DNA of 64,000 bases from Corydoras sp. C115 (Eukaryota > Chordata > Actinopteri > Siluriformes > Callichthyidae), in NCBI GenBank assembly GCA_019802505.1, contig JAFMOC010000002.1, forward strand, positions 4,758,501-4,822,500, written 5' to 3'. The position numbers and the translations under genes were made by a program. The first letter of the stretch is position 1. The number at the start of each line of letters is the position of its first letter. Under the pieces are notes generated by a model. The model did no database searches, had not been told where the DNA came from, and was given only the letters and a program-made list of their open reading frames with translations. Shown one piece after another: positions 62,701 through 64,000 of this stretch.

Positions 62701-64000
62701 AAACTGTTGTGTTCATAGCTGTCACAGGTGCCTGTGGCACCTGTCCCTCGTTTGGTCCTTAATTATTTCAGTTGGGTGATTGGTTTGTTTTGTTCACGTG
62801 TTTAGTTCTTTTTGTATTTATTCTGAATTTTCCTTCCCTTTGGTGCACGTCTTTATTTTGTGGTTTCATACCCAATGTTACTTTGTTTCGTTTGTTCCCC
62901 CTTTCTGTTGGTGTCCCGTCACCAATTTTTATTATATTAAATATTTTGGATTTTATCCCGGTGTTTGGACTCTCCTTCCGCGTACAACCACGGTACGGCG
63001 CTGCGCACCTTCTCCGCGTGGGCCGTAAACTCGGACCCACGCACGCTATATTCCCCGCGTGGTCGGTATCCGGGGAGCGTTTACTAGGCGCGAGCGGCTG
63101 AACACAGCAACTCCGCGTTAGCCGCCCTCCTTCCGGGGAAGAACGGACTGATTGGTGACAATAGCGTGTAGTGAAACTATTTATTTTAATCTAATTATCT
63201 TTGAAAATACAATTTGAATATATTTGATTTATTATCATTAATATATTTGCAGTATTAACAAAAATGTAAAGTCTTTGTGGTTAATTAAGTGTTTAACAAA
63301 GCATAGATCTGAGATGTAACTACCTGCATGGTGTCCAGGCTCTCCTGGATGGTCTCTGATTCAGTTCTGTTAGAATTAAGGTCAAGGATTGCCTGCTGAG
63401 CATCGTTTAGCTGAGATGTCACATCACTCACATCACTCCAGAATCTCATAGCCAGATCAAGCAGGTGTGTCAGCCATTCCTCCCTATCGTGGGATTGCCT
63501 GTGTAGCTCCTCCCACTGTTTGGTCAGAATGCTCACCTTGTCTTGAATAGCTGTAGGAAGAGATAAATCATTACATCATTCATTTTAGAGTAAATAATAT
63601 ATTTCAAGGTAATAATGCTATGCCATTCTACAGAGACTCACACACTTGGACAGTAATATTTAGGAGCAATTATTCTCTATAACTTTCTTTGTATTAATAA
63701 TTACAGTAATAAATGTGATGCCTAAAGGAATTGAAAAACAAATGTGAAACATATTAACTACTTAAAAAAACAATGGAAAACATTTTTACATTAATTTGTG
63801 TAGTTTATTTGTATTTATGTTAATGATATATACCTTTTTAGATATTCAAACAAACTGCCAAAAACAGTGGTAAGCAAACCCATAGTTTCTGTTTAATCGA
63901 GCGTCTTGAAAAAGTTACCATAACAAATTCAACCAGAGACCACCGACCTGTGCCAACAGTGCCATCTCCAACTGCTTGTGTGTTGGCCACAAGTTTATCA
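46207..64000 (-). CDS. Spectraplakin (dystonin/MACF1 family), 3' part
   Basis: A giant cytoskeletal linker joining actin to microtubules; only the C-terminal 1,329 residues are here. 28 phase-consistent exons: 63948-64000 (partial), 63324-63550, 62538-62660, 62350-62451, 61497-61598, 61234-61398, 60603-60758, 60315-60512, 58987-59115, 58183-58353, 56928-57083, 55324-55530, 54924-55043, 54116-54285, 53875-54034, 53056-53250, 52579-52704, 52354-52497, 51379-51567, 51193-51307, 50850-51016, 50577-50739, 49836-49990, 49221-49295, 49020-49137, 47626-47789, 47006-47120, 46207-46232. The first 21 encode roughly nine to ten spectrin repeats (QHKLEEALLFSG, IFQKELGKR, WLQEQM). EF-hands, GAS2 and a short tail follow. 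DST versus MACF1 is unresolved: the sequence is diverged from both, and a teleost dst duplicate is one possibility. Confidence 0.9.
49020..49295 (-). other. Spectraplakin GAS2 (GAR) domain (exons 24-25)
   Basis: The zinc-binding microtubule-contact domain: RQVSQCSCPKKFQVEQI, then FGDSQQLRMVRILRS, then MVRVGGGW and LDEFLVKNDPCR. The exon junction falls in phase 0 after ANRYR. Human MACF1/DST, as I recall them, carry a six-residue FFLGNQ stretch just before FGDSQ; it is absent here. Confidence 0.92.
49836..50739 (-). other. Spectraplakin EF-hand pair (exons 22-23)
   Basis: Exon 50577-50739 carries loop DRDQDGRITQKE and exon 49836-49990 carries loop DVNGDGFIDYYE. Both have acidic residues at positions 1, 3 and 5, Gly at 6 and Glu at 12, so both should bind calcium. 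The lead-in RLKE/LEEFANFDFNIWRKR is the family-typical linker after the last spectrin repeat. Confidence 0.93.
50172..50526 (-). mobile_element. tRNA-headed SINE in spectraplakin intron
   Basis: Near-complete copy between exons 22 and 23 in the gene's sense orientation, with an intact B box. Its head lies about 50 bases from the donor of the EF-hand 1 exon. Confidence 0.85.
56191..56400 (+). mobile_element. Chimeric SINE: head of one type, tail of another
   Basis: 56191-56248 is the 5' head of the main SINE (gggcggcacgatggcttag), cut before the B box. It is joined by a T-rich stretch to a 3' tail of the gtaaagctgctttgtgacaa type (56262-56400). Confidence 0.65.
58765..58891 (-). mobile_element. 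5'-truncated SINE with perfect target duplication
   Basis: Only the 3' third of the SINE is present, flanked by an exact 15-bp duplication ATTGTTTCCATAAAT (58750-58764 and 58892-58906). Truncation with an intact duplication is the hallmark of LINE-machinery insertion. Confidence 0.9.
62720..63160 (+). mobile_element. Solo LTR in spectraplakin intron
   Basis: A 441-bp sequence starting TGTCACAGGTGCC and ending GGTGACA, with perfect 6-bp terminal inversion TGTCAC/GTGACA. It is flanked by an exact 5-bp target duplication ATAGC (62715-62719 and 63161-63165). Its 5' edge shares the AGGTGCCT..GGCACCTG arrangement with the LTRs of the element at 11136-14313. The 3' half is GC-rich. It lies antisense to the host gene between exons 2 and 3 of the window. 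The interior and the second LTR are absent, consistent with LTR-LTR recombination. Confidence 0.88.

Noticed and set aside
1..64000. CRISPR arrays, bacterial operons or phage genes
   Set aside because: The repeats are microsatellites, SINEs and minisatellites, and the genes are spliced vertebrate genes.

Overview
This is a vertebrate window from a teleost fish. The evidence is three multi-exon genes with GT/GC-AG introns, proteins of vertebrate families, teleost-type tRNA-headed SINEs, Tc1/mariner remnants, an L2/jockey-like LINE tail, many (TA)n and (CA)n tracts, and an AT-rich background. An otophysan such as a catfish or characin is plausible but not proved. No bacterial, phage or CRISPR features are present.

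Layout. 1-20,690 is a gene desert with microsatellites, SINE and Tc1 relics, a possible conserved noncoding block (about 8.24-9.12 kb), and a young, complete but non-autonomous LTR element at 11,136-14,313 with 353-bp LTRs and a TTAAT target duplication. All three host genes lie on the minus strand. ube3d (20,791-31,927) was assembled by hand as nine coding exons giving 388 residues, with every junction in phase and one GC-AG intron. A riboflavin transporter, slc52a3-like (34,237-36,008), has three coding exons giving 455 residues, plus an upstream noncoding exon near 37.87-38.1 kb. Its putative promoter has an NRF1-type palindrome and a CRE-like site. The 3' part of a spectraplakin (dystonin/MACF1 family; 46,207 to beyond 64,000) has 28 exons. 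These encode spectrin repeats, two intact EF-hands, a GAS2 microtubule-binding domain and a short tail; the 5' part lies past the right edge.

The genes are functionally unrelated: ubiquitin ligation, vitamin B2 uptake, and actin-microtubule crosslinking. As far as I recall, human UBE3D faces TPBG across a gene-poor interval on 6q, which would fit the desert at left. The slc52a3 and spectraplakin neighbours do not match the human order next to UBE3D (DOPEY1, PGM3).

The most unusual content is repeat-derived. A two-SINE composite appears to have been retrocopied into ube3d intron 1, with a 14-bp target duplication, as an inverted copy of a locus just upstream of the gene, so the first exon and promoter sit between inverted repeats. 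The LTR element carries a GC-rich body built of in-frame 27- and 30-bp repeats plus a 488-bp out-of-frame duplication. A related solo LTR sits in a spectraplakin intron with a 5-bp target duplication. A close inverted SINE pair lies upstream of the transporter promoter.
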